From Candidatus Mediterraneibacter faecipullorum (GTDB taxonomy: Bacteria > Bacillota > Clostridia > Lachnospirales > Lachnospiraceae), in NCBI GenBank assembly GCA_019119675.1, contig DWWO01000063.1, positions 1 through 53,022 on the forward strand: a stretch of DNA of 53,022 nucleotides, written 5' to 3'. Each line of letters begins with the position of its first letter. The stretch's first letter is position 1. Made by a program: the position numbers and the translations under genes. The notes beneath the pieces are model-generated. The model did no database searches, was not told where the DNA came from, and saw nothing but the letters and a program-made list of their open reading frames with translations. This document shows, in pieces, positions 9,243 through 16,823 of the stretch.

Positions 9243-9694
9243 TGCTGTGCCTCCCGCGCCGCGCGCTCCTGTTCTTCCCTGGCAGTATCGATCATGCTGT
9301 TGATCGAGTCTATGGATCTCTCGAGTGATGATACCCTGTTCTCGCAGTTCTGTATCTTCAGTCTGTACTCCGCAAGTTTCAGCCGTATCATCACATCCAG
9401 CCCGGTAAATGCCGCCCCTACGATCTTTGCCCCGAATCCGTTCAGAGTTCTCTGTGAGCCCTCCAGATAGAGCTGTGCTGTACGGCACCTTGAAGTTATG
9501 GATGAAAGTTCTGATGTACGGTTCAGTTTTACTGTATTTACATTGTGGAAATTACTCTGAGCCGTATCTACAGCTCCGTCAAACCTGCGCAGCGACTCAT
9601 ACGCCCTTTCGTATTCCTGTATCTTCCGTTCCTGCTCCGCGATCTCCTGTTCACAGGCCGCGCGGCGCCTGATAAGGTCATTTACAATATCCAT
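9239..9694 (-). CDS. Coiled-coil protein, DUF5082-like; candidate effector chaperone
   Basis: The 151-residue protein starts after GAAGGAGGAG. It opens with a heptad-rich helix (RRAACEQEIAEQERKIQEYE), has a less regular middle, and closes with a second coiled coil (RLKIQNCENRVSSLERSIDS). It resembles the DUF5082-type proteins encoded just before LXG toxins. It is the first gene of a four-base-overlap chain (151 aa, then 110 aa) that leads into the 95-aa protein, lipoprotein and lipase. The analogous protein of the LXG module is at 15521-15973. Confidence 0.65.
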   Translation of the reverse strand: MDIVNDLIRRRAACEQEIAEQERKIQEYERAYESLRRFDGAVDTAQSNFHNVNTVKLNRTSELSSITSRCRTAQLYLEGSQRTLNGFGAKIVGAAFTGLDVMIRLKLAEYRLKIQNCENRVSSLERSIDSINSMIDTAREEQERAAREAQQ

Positions 9695-9765
9695 CTTCTC
9701 CTCCTTCCACTCTCCAGACTACAGTTCCTCAGATAGTCCGGGATGTTCCGGACACTGCTCGCACG

Positions 9766-10278
9766 CTATAGATACCTTACGATCCGCCCGGTATGTCTGT
9801 AATATTCAACCGTGACGCTGCTGCTGCCCGACAGTCTGGTGTAGTCGTCTCCCGATATCTCCAACCGGACACGTTCTCCCCGGCTGTCCGTTCCTGTCAG
9901 GTAGTAGTGGAGCGAAAAGATACCTGTATGCGCCTGGGATCTGCTGACCTGTATATCCGTCAATTGCGCCGTCTCCGGTCCGGACACAAGATCCAGAGCC
10001 GTGCTCCCCGTAAACAGTACGCCGATCACCACACATGCGGCTATGACAAGGATCCGGACTGCTTTCACGGAAGCCTGGAACCGCCCTCTGGACTGTATGA
10101 TCCGCACGATCACATAGATGCATACAGTCCAGACAGCAACTATGTCGCAGATCTCATCGATCATTACAAGAGAGCCTGTCTTCGGCATGAGCAGTCCCGC
10201 CGCGACCACGGCAAGTACAAAAATGCATAAAATAATCTCATAAGTCTGTATTTTTCTTTTCACCAACTTGTTATCCAT
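9766..10278 (-). CDS. Small membrane protein of the immunity region
   Basis: The 170-residue protein has three hydrophobic helices (near 14-32, 42-60 and 72-92), then a beta-rich domain of about 75 residues that ends with VTVEYYRHTGRIVRYL. It begins MDNKLVKRK, and its start context ATGGATAAC directly follows the end of the 135-aa gene. The same junction pattern recurs at 12518, suggesting paralogous gene pairs. No family was recognised; a membrane immunity protein is one possibility. Confidence 0.6.
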   Translation of the reverse strand: MDNKLVKRKIQTYEIILCIFVLAVVAAGLLMPKTGSLVMIDEICDIVAVWTVCIYVIVRIIQSRGRFQASVKAVRILVIAACVVIGVLFTGSTALDLVSGPETAQLTDIQVSRSQAHTGIFSLHYYLTGTDSRGERVRLEISGDDYTRLSGSSSVTVEYYRHTGRIVRYL

Positions 10279-10284
10279 TTGAAA

Positions 10285-10692
10285 CTAGTCCTCTCGTCTC
10301 CTGATCCGCTTGTACTCTCCATTAATCTCCTGATAGGTTTTTCCGTTTATGGATCTATAAAAGACAATATCGCCTTTTAGTACATTCTTCAGTTTTTCTA
10401 TGGAATCACATATATCTTTCTCAGTAAGGTCATTGCTGTAATCAGTCAGTTTCTTCAAAGCAATATAAGCGTCATCGTCTTTCGTTATCCTAACATTAAA
10501 ACAGTTAAATTCTCCTTCAAATTGAATCATATATGGTTTCGGTATATACTGGAATTTCAACAAAAACCATCCATGATGCTCCCAGGCGTGCTTTTCCTCC
10601 TCCAGCAATATTTCGTCTCCAAACTGCCGGTGCATTTCTTTCTTTACACAGGACATTGCCGTATGCCCTGACATATATCTGCCTGACCGCAT
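10285..10692 (-). CDS. Hypothetical protein of the immunity region
   Basis: The protein has about 135 residues and no membrane segment. Its C-terminus (VFYRSINGKTYQEINGEYKR) is also found, in decayed form, at 12530-12620. The start is uncertain. The best ribosome binding site (AAGAAGGTG) is seven bases before an ATG in another frame that stops after 17 codons, while the in-frame choices are GTG 10704, overlapping that site, and ATG 10692, eleven bases after it. A small N-terminal frameshift is therefore possible. It lies downstream of the LXG toxin among likely immunity genes. Confidence 0.5.
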   Translation of the reverse strand: MRSGRYMSGHTAMSCVKKEMHRQFGDEILLEEEKHAWEHHGWFLLKFQYIPKPYMIQFEGEFNCFNVRITKDDDAYIALKKLTDYSNDLTEKDICDSIEKLKNVLKGDIVFYRSINGKTYQEINGEYKRIRRRED

Positions 10693-10816
10693 GCCATAAA
10701 TCACCTTCTTTTATAAACTTTCGGTATCACAGAAATATTTTATCTCTCTTCATCAAACCGAAAAGAAAACCGCCTGTTTCTTCCGCACGTTCACGGACAT
10801 ATCCGTTCAGGATTGA

Positions 10817-11485
10817 TTACTTATAATGGACCAGATCGTACGGGTAATAGGGCACATGTTCCATGCCTGTATCGTCTATATTCAATATTTTTGCAACAGC
10901 CCCGGCTTCAAAACTCCAATACCCATAATATATCTTCTGGCTGCTCTTATGCGCTTCGTAACATCCGCAGTCTTCCCTGTACCAACAAGACAAGTATTCC
11001 TGTAGAGATTCTCTTCTATTATGAGTCAGTACCACCTTCTGCAGCAAAGAAAAATCTTTCGGAAAGATCAGATCAACGTCTTTATTTTCCATTTCACTTC
11101 CTATCCATGAGCACAACAGAAAACTCAAAAGCCAATCATCAATGTTTGCTGCTTTCATCTCTTTTGCCAATACGATATCTCCCTCAAACAAAACTCCCAG
11201 TGAGATCATTTTCAGGTTTTTATTATAATTATCCAGTTCCCATACTTCTCCCCAGCTTTTCAATAATTCTGCATATTCACCTTCCAAAGCCGAAAGTTCG
11301 TCCCCTCTGGAATATCTGGCTGTTAATATTCCCAGCTTTAAATCATGTATTTTTGTTTTTACTGCCAGTTGCCTCTCCGGTTTTACTTCACCATTTACCA
11401 GCTTATCAGAGAATCTGGTTATCCTCGCCTGCTCCTCTTGCAAAAATTCATTAAAATATTCTCGATCTTTTATCTGATCTCTCAT
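10817..11485 (-). CDS. PoNi-type immunity protein (DUF1910/DUF1911)
   Basis: The 222-residue protein begins MRDQIKDREYFNEFLQEEQ and ends in the segment YYGYWSFEAGAVAKILNIDD, followed by HVPYYPYDLVHYK. Both match the DUF1910 and DUF1911 halves of PoNi, the immunity family against PoNe DNase toxins carried by type VI and type VII effectors. The start follows AGAGGACTGCAA. No PoNe-like nuclease domain is seen in this window, so it may be an orphan immunity gene kept for defence against neighbours. The family call is from memory of the conserved C-terminal pattern. Confidence 0.75.
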   Translation of the reverse strand: MRDQIKDREYFNEFLQEEQARITRFSDKLVNGEVKPERQLAVKTKIHDLKLGILTARYSRGDELSALEGEYAELLKSWGEVWELDNYNKNLKMISLGVLFEGDIVLAKEMKAANIDDWLLSFLLCSWIGSEMENKDVDLIFPKDFSLLQKVVLTHNRRESLQEYLSCWYREDCGCYEAHKSSQKIYYGYWSFEAGAVAKILNIDDTGMEHVPYYPYDLVHYK

Positions 11486-11554
11486 TTGCAGTCCTCTGTT
11501 CCATTCTGAAAAACTTCGGCAGCTTTGACCCTTATGGGCATCAGAAGCATCGTC

Positions 11555-12007
11555 TCAACAAATTCTTTTTCTCAACTGTCCTCTCCTGACAAAAGCAAGA
11601 ATAAGCGCGATTACCTGAAATGCTATAGCAAATACAAGTAAAATACAACTAAGTGTCAGGTTCTCCTCTGAAATGATAGAAAACGGTGTCATAACCGCAG
11701 AATCACCTGTAAGGCTTCCGCTTGCAAGCATCCACACCCCGATCTCTACTATTGCAGTTATTATTGTAAAAAAAGCAGTGAGAACACATTCTGCTGCTGC
11801 AAGAACCTTTCCTGATTTCTTCAGCCGTTCCGCGCGGGACGGATTTTCCGCAGATACTTTATAGCTCAATTTGATCCTGACATTTGCATTGATGTCAACA
11901 CAAAGGATAATAATTATTTCTACTAGTGTGAATATACCAAACAATCCCACATAAGGATTCACAAATGAACACACTGCTGACAATATTAATGGAATAAGAA
12001 TATACAT
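11555..12007 (-). CDS. Four-helix membrane protein, possibly frameshifted at its C-terminus
   Basis: The 150-residue product starts MYILIPLILSAVCSF (ATG 12007, after GGAAAG). It has hydrophobic helices near 2-22, 25-42, 73-98 and 118-140 and ends RRGQLRKRIC. Directly at the end is a run of five A's. Skipping one A there extends the frame by 25 codons to a TGA that overlaps the PoNi ATG, giving 174 residues with tail RKEFVETMLLMPIRVKAAEV. That overlap is the coupling seen elsewhere in this cluster, so the present stop may be a recent frameshift. Function is unknown; membrane immunity is possible. Confidence 0.55.
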   Translation of the reverse strand: MYILIPLILSAVCSFVNPYVGLFGIFTLVEIIIILCVDINANVRIKLSYKVSAENPSRAERLKKSGKVLAAAECVLTAFFTIITAIVEIGVWMLASGSLTGDSAVMTPFSIISEENLTLSCILLVFAIAFQVIALILAFVRRGQLRKRIC

Positions 12008-12023
12008 GAACACACTTTCCGCT

Positions 12024-12518
12024 TTATCTGCTCCCTATCTGACTCCTGAGATACTTAATACAATGTTCCGCATCCCCCTGTATAAATCCAGTCTTTTTTA
12101 CCGGCAGGATAAGATTCCCACGCAAACATATCACTATCATATCAGGGGTTTCCAACACTTTTTTAATATCCGACAGGGATAAATGTTTTTCTTTGTCCTC
12201 TATTCTGTAAAGAATATCCTGACCTATTTCGGTATGCATCAAAGGTGCCATGTTCCTATAATTTACCTGATATCTTTCTTTTTCTACTTTAATTGCCCTG
12301 CTGACCTTGACCCTTATGAGCAGCAGGAGCAGGACCGGCAGAAGTTCCAGAAACAGATAAACAAGATTTCTCCGTATGATCAACATCAAGAAAAAATACA
12401 GGAAAACTAGCGCTGTTAAGATATAAGATACTATCAGGTTTTCTCTCCACCACCGTTTCAGATATTCCGGAATACATTCTTCTGTGTATTGAAATTCACT
12501 TACAAAAAAGTTATCCAT
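12024..12518 (-). CDS. YcxB-like membrane protein
   Basis: The 164-residue protein has two hydrophobic helices (near 28-48 and 50-70) and a C-terminal beta-rich domain ending ILPVKKTGFIQGDAEHCIKY, which resembles the YcxB-like domain found in small membrane proteins near toxin genes. The start follows GAGAGGGGAAAATCAGAA. That leader is itself the end of a decayed copy of the 10285-10692 gene. Placement just downstream of the LXG toxin and its Imm74-like partner suggests an accessory immunity gene. Confidence 0.6.
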   Translation of the reverse strand: MDNFFVSEFQYTEECIPEYLKRWWRENLIVSYILTALVFLYFFLMLIIRRNLVYLFLELLPVLLLLLIRVKVSRAIKVEKERYQVNYRNMAPLMHTEIGQDILYRIEDKEKHLSLSDIKKVLETPDMIVICLRGNLILPVKKTGFIQGDAEHCIKYLRSQIGSR

Positions 12519-12529
12519 TTCTGATTTTC

Positions 12530-12620
12530 CCCTCTCTTAATACGCCTGTAGCCCCTGCTAATCTCCTGATAAACTTTCTGTTTATGGAGAACTTTCTGCT
12601 TATGGATCTATAAAAAGCTA
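12530..12620 (-). pseudogene. Decayed 3' end of a paralogue of the 10285-10692 gene
   Basis: Read on the minus strand, this stretch matches the 3' end of the 10285-10692 gene: the shared TTTTATAGATCCATAA is followed by a partly tandem-duplicated AACAGAAAGTT segment, then TATCAGGAGATTA and an AAGAGAGG end. The reading frame is broken. In both places the fragment runs straight into a gene that begins ATGGATAAC. Confidence 0.65.
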
Positions 12621-12688
12621 CGGCAAAATGTCGATATCATATCTGATATTTCATGTTTCCGGCAAATGTTCTGCAAAAACATATTTTT

Positions 12689-12922
12689 TTATTCAAATAT
12701 AATCTGAACTGTATTTTCACTCATACTTTCCTGCACTTCCCGAATGATTTCTTCTATTTGTTCTTTACTGAGTTTCTCATTCTCATGCGGTGGCTCCCAT
12801 GTTTTCATAGTGTCTGTATATACTACAAATTTTCTCCCTACAAGCATTTCTCCTTCCGCTTTTATGATATAACCATTTTCCAAATCAAATTTAACATAGT
12901 TCATACTACCTGTAATTTTCAT
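12689..12922 (-). CDS. Imm74-like immunity protein
   Basis: The 77-residue protein starts at ATG 12922, four bases after the stop of the LXG toxin and preceded by GAGAGGTGAG. It reads MKITGSMNYVKFDLENGYII, then a KTWEPPHE segment and a helical C-terminus ending QIIFE. This fits the small Imm74 immunity family (MKITG start, WEPP motif) as I remember it. Being immediately downstream of the toxin, it is the best candidate for the cognate immunity protein. Confidence 0.7.
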   Translation of the reverse strand: MKITGSMNYVKFDLENGYIIKAEGEMLVGRKFVVYTDTMKTWEPPHENEKLSKEQIEEIIREVQESMSENTVQIIFE

Positions 12923-12926
12923 TTTC

Positions 12927-15200
12927 TCACCTCTCAAAAATAACATGCTCTATACCTGTTTTCGGGTCAATTGTTGTTATCTTTGTAACATTAGGATTAT
13001 TCTTAAGACGTGGCAGCTCAATATTTTCCCATATATTGCCCGGTCTTAATTCTGAACCAATGACCGCTCTTATTTCTCCTGATACCTGTTCGGCATATGC
13101 TCCAGATGCCAAGTCCCAGGCTTCCATTGTACTTGGATTATTAAAATCCCATTCCGGCATAACAATTTTTTGTTTTTCAATTGTAGATTCTAATGTAACT
13201 CCGCCTCTACTTTTAGCGATATTTGCTGCATTCTCAGCTCCACCTATTCCGTCTGTTCTTCCAGACCAGAAAAAAGCCGTATCAGGTTCAGTTTTTAACT
13301 TAGGACGTATTGCATCAATATCCAGCAGTGACGAACTGCTGATTTCATCTATACTATTTTTTGATGTAATAAAACTATCGTACGCGGTAGCCTCATTTGC
13401 CCTCAATTTAACCACGGCATCCGTATCCACCTTACTGATAGCGATATGTTCATCGAGTTTAATATCCGCTAATTTCCACGCGTCTATATCCGCCTGTGTC
13501 AGTCCAGGATGATCTATATGTACTCCCTTTTTCAACTCGTCCCAATACTGATTATACCGCTTTGCATCAGCAAAATTCATCTCACCTGCATAGTCTGTAG
13601 TCTTATCTCCATTGAGGAAACGCCTCTGTGTTTCCAGTTCTTTCATACGCAGATCCAGCACAGCATCTGTATCTACCTTGCTAATTGCAATGTGCTCATT
13701 AAGCTTCGCATCAGCCAGATTCCATGCATCTATATCTGCTTTCGTCAATCCGGGATGGTCTATATGTATGCCCTTTTCCAACTCGTCCCAGTACTGATTA
13801 TACCGCTTTGCATCAGCAAAGCTCATGTCATCCGTAAAGCCTGGACCCTTGCTCAGGCCAGTTTTTTGCCCGACAAAATCTACCCCTTTGTCCAGTCCAC
13901 TACTGATTCCAAGGTTCAGTCCCAGATTCAGTATAGCGGTGGCCGTCTCGTTAAGACCAAACTTTTCTTTTGCAAAGCCTGTAATTCCTCCGCTTATTGC
14001 ATCAGCCGACATATCTTTAAACCCTTCAACGGCAATTGTTTTTGCCGTAGCCCAGGCAAGAGCTTTATTTCCCATGCCGGCCGCACCATTAAGTGCTTTC
14101 CCCAACGGCATACATATGCCGGCGGCTGTCATATTCAAGTTTCCCCACAGGTCGTATAATGTCTGATTTCCCATGAACACAGTATCTCTGATCGGATTAA
14201 ATGATGCTGTTTCCAAATCTCCGATACTTCCATAGTAAACGTCCTGTGCTCCCTCTGCTGCCGTGCTCACCCCGTAAAACGCTGTCCCCGTTCCGAAGAT
14301 ACAAGCTCCCCAGGCCACCACTGCCGGACCGGCTGCTCCCGCTGAACCTACGATTGCAATGGTGCCGATCAAGATAGCCGCACCGCCCTGTATCAGCTTT
14401 GCTCTTCCCGCATCTTCGCGCGCCTGGCACTGTGCTTCATAATAATCCTGCTGTATCTGTGCAAACGCTTCCTGCTGCCTCTGTGCAGCCAGTTCAATCT
14501 CATCTTTATGCTGTTCGATATACTCATTACCTGCCAGCACCCGTTGATACAGATCAATTACATTCGTATTTCCGGCAATTGATCCAGGCTCATAGGAAAC
14601 TGCATTTGTTCCACTGACAAGATAGTCCTGTATCGTCTTTCGGAGACTTTCTATCATACCCCGAACGTCGCCGCACACAACCTGAAGCTCGCTGCTCTCA
14701 TAGTCTTCAATCTTTTGATCGAATTCATTCAATTCACTTTTCAGGCCATCCATCGTGTCTTTTAAATTAAAGATAGACGGATTTTTCAAATAGATCAGAT
14801 CGGAAACGCTATTTACGCTCCCGCTGATACTGTCAGAAATGCCCTGCAGCGTTTCTGATTCATTTTTCAGCTTTTTTTGTACATTGTGCAATGCTTCCTG
14901 CGGTACAACCGTATATTCATCAGCGTCAATATCGTAATAACCACCTCTGTACTGCACATATCTTGCCTGATAATACTGCATTGTCATCTGAATAAAACAC
15001 AAAAGCAGTCCGTGGACTTCCTGAAGGTATGCCTTCGCCGACTCAGCTCCTGTTCCCTGAAAGCTCTGCATATCTACAAGTTTTGTATATTCATCTGACC
15101 ATCCGCCTAATTCATTATACCATTCATTGATCCTGTTGCCCATCAATAAAGCAAGCTGATCTAAAGCACAATATTTAATAATATAGTTTTTCCCGCTCAT
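12927..15200 (-). CDS. LXG-domain toxin with C-terminal ADP-ribosyl-cyclase/NADase-like domain
   Basis: The 757-residue product starts at ATG 15200, eight bases after TAGGAG. Residues 1-230 form an LXG targeting domain (SFQGTGAESAKAYLQEVHG near 50). A glycine/alanine-rich hydrophobic linker (about 275-325) and a tandem repeat (459-514 and 541-596) follow. Residues 643-757 carry the CD38/ADP-ribosyl-cyclase pattern: FFWSG (Trp645), TLEST (Glu671), AWDLASGAYA (Trp695), SGEI, LRPGNIW and ENIELPRLKNNPNVTKI (Glu728 as the likely catalytic Glu). This predicts NAD+ consumption in a rival cell. Three small partner genes lie upstream and an Imm74-like gene four bases downstream. The LXG call is firm; the enzyme call rests on motif matching. 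Confidence 0.8.
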   Translation of the reverse strand: MSGKNYIIKYCALDQLALLMGNRINEWYNELGGWSDEYTKLVDMQSFQGTGAESAKAYLQEVHGLLLCFIQMTMQYYQARYVQYRGGYYDIDADEYTVVPQEALHNVQKKLKNESETLQGISDSISGSVNSVSDLIYLKNPSIFNLKDTMDGLKSELNEFDQKIEDYESSELQVVCGDVRGMIESLRKTIQDYLVSGTNAVSYEPGSIAGNTNVIDLYQRVLAGNEYIEQHKDEIELAAQRQQEAFAQIQQDYYEAQCQAREDAGRAKLIQGGAAILIGTIAIVGSAGAAGPAVVAWGACIFGTGTAFYGVSTAAEGAQDVYYGSIGDLETASFNPIRDTVFMGNQTLYDLWGNLNMTAAGICMPLGKALNGAAGMGNKALAWATAKTIAVEGFKDMSADAISGGITGFAKEKFGLNETATAILNLGLNLGISSGLDKGVDFVGQKTGLSKGPGFTDDMSFADAKRYNQYWDELEKGIHIDHPGLTKADIDAWNLADAKLNEHIAISKVDTDAVLDLRMKELETQRRFLNGDKTTDYAGEMNFADAKRYNQYWDELKKGVHIDHPGLTQADIDAWKLADIKLDEHIAISKVDTDAVVKLRANEATAYDSFITSKNSIDEISSSSLLDIDAIRPKLKTEPDTAFFWSGRTDGIGGAENAANIAKSRGGVTLESTIEKQKIVMPEWDFNNPSTMEAWDLASGAYAEQVSGEIRAVIGSELRPGNIWENIELPRLKNNPNVTKITTIDPKTGIEHVIFER
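13413..13826 (-). repeat. Tandem 56-residue repeat inside the LXG toxin
   Basis: Two copies (13659-13826 and 13413-13580) are spaced 246 bases apart. Each begins FADAKRYNQYWDEL and runs through HIDHPGLT, DIDAW and EHIAISKVDTDAV. Long DNA identities (for example GATTATACCGCTTTGCATCA in both) show a fairly recent in-frame duplication just before the toxic domain. Confidence 0.9.
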
Positions 15201-15226
15201 AATGGTTCTCCTACTATTGCCTACAG

Positions 15227-15499
15227 CTATTTCCACAGGTTTGCCAGAAGTTTGTCTACTTTCAGTATGTTATCGCCGATGTCACTTATCGCATCAATAT
15301 CTTTCTCTATAAGTTCCTGATAACTCAGCATAATGGACTGAAGCTGCGCATACTGTTCCAGATACTCTTCAAACACCGAGGACCTCTCCCCCTGAGACTC
15401 CCAGCCCTCAAAAGCCGTATTGATCTGGTTTGCTGCTCTCCGCATCGATACCAAAGCTCCGACAAAAGCCACCTCGTTTATACCGATCATTTTCATCAT
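15227..15499 (-). CDS. Small WXG-like partner of the LXG toxin
   Basis: The 90-residue helical protein contains NTAFEGWESQGERSSVFEEY, where the Trp sits in the turn between two helices, as in the small LXG-associated partners (Lap-type, TIGR04197-like) that pair with LXG domains for export. The start ATG 15499 follows GGGAGGTG by about ten bases. It lies 26 bases before the toxin start. Confidence 0.7.
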   Translation of the reverse strand: MMKMIGINEVAFVGALVSMRRAANQINTAFEGWESQGERSSVFEEYLEQYAQLQSIMLSYQELIEKDIDAISDIGDNILKVDKLLANLWK

Positions 15500-15520
15500 A
15501 AATAAGAAGCACCTCCCGCC

Positions 15521-15973
15521 TTAATTACAAAGTGTCCGGATCTTATTGATCAGGGAATTGATGGCAGATACGATTCCGAGTATATCTCCGTTAAGTCTGA
15601 GATTGTCATTCTGCAGTCTCGTGATCTCATCGCAGACCGCATCCAGGACTTCATCGATGCGGTCGACATAGGTCTTATATCCGGGTACGATCGTATTGTT
15701 AAATTCATTTACTGTCTTGTCCCTCTTATCTCCGATCCATTCCGTAAACTCACCGGCGCCCTCAGCGTAATCCTTCAGGGAGTCATACCTGCTTTTTGCT
15801 GTATCCTTCTGTGTCTCCAGATTATTCTTTACGACTTTCAGCCGTCTGATCTTCTCATCATTCTCACGGCATATATTTTCCTTTTCTTCTTTCAGCCTTT
15901 CATATCCGGACTTTTCATTGCGGGCATTCTGCAGTTCTCTTGCTTTTCTCTGCTCGTCATTTGTGTTCCCCAC
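15521..15973 (-). CDS. Coiled-coil protein, DUF5082-like LXG partner
   Basis: The start is most likely GTG 15973, seven bases after GGAGG. It gives 150 residues beginning VGNTNDEQRKARELQNARNE; the frame upstream of this overlaps the DUF4176 gene and has no ribosome binding site. The gene overlaps the DUF4176 stop by 17 bases. The product is mostly coiled coil (RRLKVVKNNLETQKDTAKSR), with a second helix ending INSLINKIRTLCN. It corresponds in kind and position to the 151-aa protein before the lipase module. Confidence 0.65.
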   Translation of the reverse strand: MGNTNDEQRKARELQNARNEKSGYERLKEEKENICRENDEKIRRLKVVKNNLETQKDTAKSRYDSLKDYAEGAGEFTEWIGDKRDKTVNEFNNTIVPGYKTYVDRIDEVLDAVCDEITRLQNDNLRLNGDILGIVSAINSLINKIRTLCN

Positions 15974-16307
15974 GCTCCTGCCTCCTCTGTCTGTTCCATT
16001 CCTCGGTATCGATCCGCTCGAACTCCGAATTTTCATACCACTCGTTGATGTTGTCTACCATCATCTTATCATCGTCATCCGTATATCCTGTAAAGACAAC
16101 CTTCGCGATATCCTTGTGGTTAAAATACAGGATCTGGTCTCCTATGATCCCCTGGGGATACAGGCTCCCGCCATAATCAAAATAGCCGGCCGGCGTCGTG
16201 GTCGCTGTCACCAGCCCGCGCGCATTAATAACGATCTTCTGTACACCTCCCCGTAATATCACGATACTTCCCAACGGAAGATAATCGATTCTTTCTTTTT
16301 CTTTCAT
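15957..16307 (-). CDS. DUF4176 family protein
   Basis: The 116-residue protein has the DUF4176 pattern: YLPLGSIVILRGGVQKIVI, a DYGGSLYPQGIIGDQ segment, and FNHKDIAKVVFTGY. DUF4176 genes are recurrent companions of LXG toxins in Firmicutes type VII loci; their biochemical role is not settled. It opens the LXG module just after the WXG100 gene and the hairpin at 16429. Confidence 0.75.
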   Translation of the reverse strand: MKEKERIDYLPLGSIVILRGGVQKIVINARGLVTATTTPAGYFDYGGSLYPQGIIGDQILYFNHKDIAKVVFTGYTDDDDKMMVDNINEWYENSEFERIDTEEWNRQRRQERGEHK

Positions 16308-16428
16308 AAATGGATCATTCCTTTCTCAATTTCTTTTACTACCCGCTCTCAGAGCGTATATCTTCTAAATAATATTTATCTTTCTTCTGACTGGCCGTCA
16401 GTTATTTTCAAAAACATATTCGGAGTCT

Positions 16429-16453
16429 CCCCGGCGCTTTTTACGCGCCGGGG
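16429..16453 (-). terminator. Strong hairpin after the WXG100 gene
   Basis: A perfect 9-base stem (CCCCGGCGC with GCGCCGGGG) and seven-base loop lie about 50 bases after the WXG100 stop. There is no immediate T-run on the minus strand, so it is more likely a partial terminator or an mRNA-stabilising end than a full stop. Either would raise WXG100 transcript level over the effector genes downstream. Confidence 0.5.
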
Positions 16454-16500
16454 TCTTCTGACAAACTGCCAGTATCGGCTGGCGTCTCCCGTTCCGGGGA

Positions 16501-16794
16501 CTAGCCTCTGAACTGGCTTGCAATGCTGGAATCTGTCTCTTCCACGATCCTTGCTGTGGAATCAAGAGCAGCAGCGATCTCACGGATGAGCTCTTCCGCT
16601 TTCTGGAAGCCCGGTTTGAGTTCCTGATAGCGTGCAGCGTAAGACTCGCTTGCAGCGCCTTCCCACTCTCCCTGAAGTGCAGAAAGCAGGGAATCCATCT
16701 TGGAGATAACACCGTTTACGGTATCAGCCTCCGCGCGGTACTCATTTGCCCTCTGTCTCATCTGATCCGGAGTAATTCTGATCTGGTTTGCCAT
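16501..16794 (-). CDS. WXG100 family protein (EsxA/YukE-like)
   Basis: The 97-residue protein begins MANQIRITPDQMRQRANEYR and has the W-E-G turn (LQGEWEGAASESYAARY) near residue 44, between two long helices. This is the standard fold of the small secreted dimer of type VII systems. The ribosome binding site is strong (AAGAGGAGG) and it directly follows the EssC gene. In the family it is both substrate and needed for activity of the EssC ATPase. Confidence 0.92.
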   Translation of the reverse strand: MANQIRITPDQMRQRANEYRAEADTVNGVISKMDSLLSALQGEWEGAASESYAARYQELKPGFQKAEELIREIAAALDSTARIVEETDSSIASQFRG

Positions 16795-16823
16795 TTTGTT
16801 CTCCTCCTCTTTGGAAATTTATT

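Noticed and set aside
8910-9488. A longer 192-codon version of the 110-aa gene
   Set aside because: The extra 82 codons lie within the 151-aa gene on the same strand in another frame; the ATG at 9242 has the ribosome binding site and the usual ATGA overlap.
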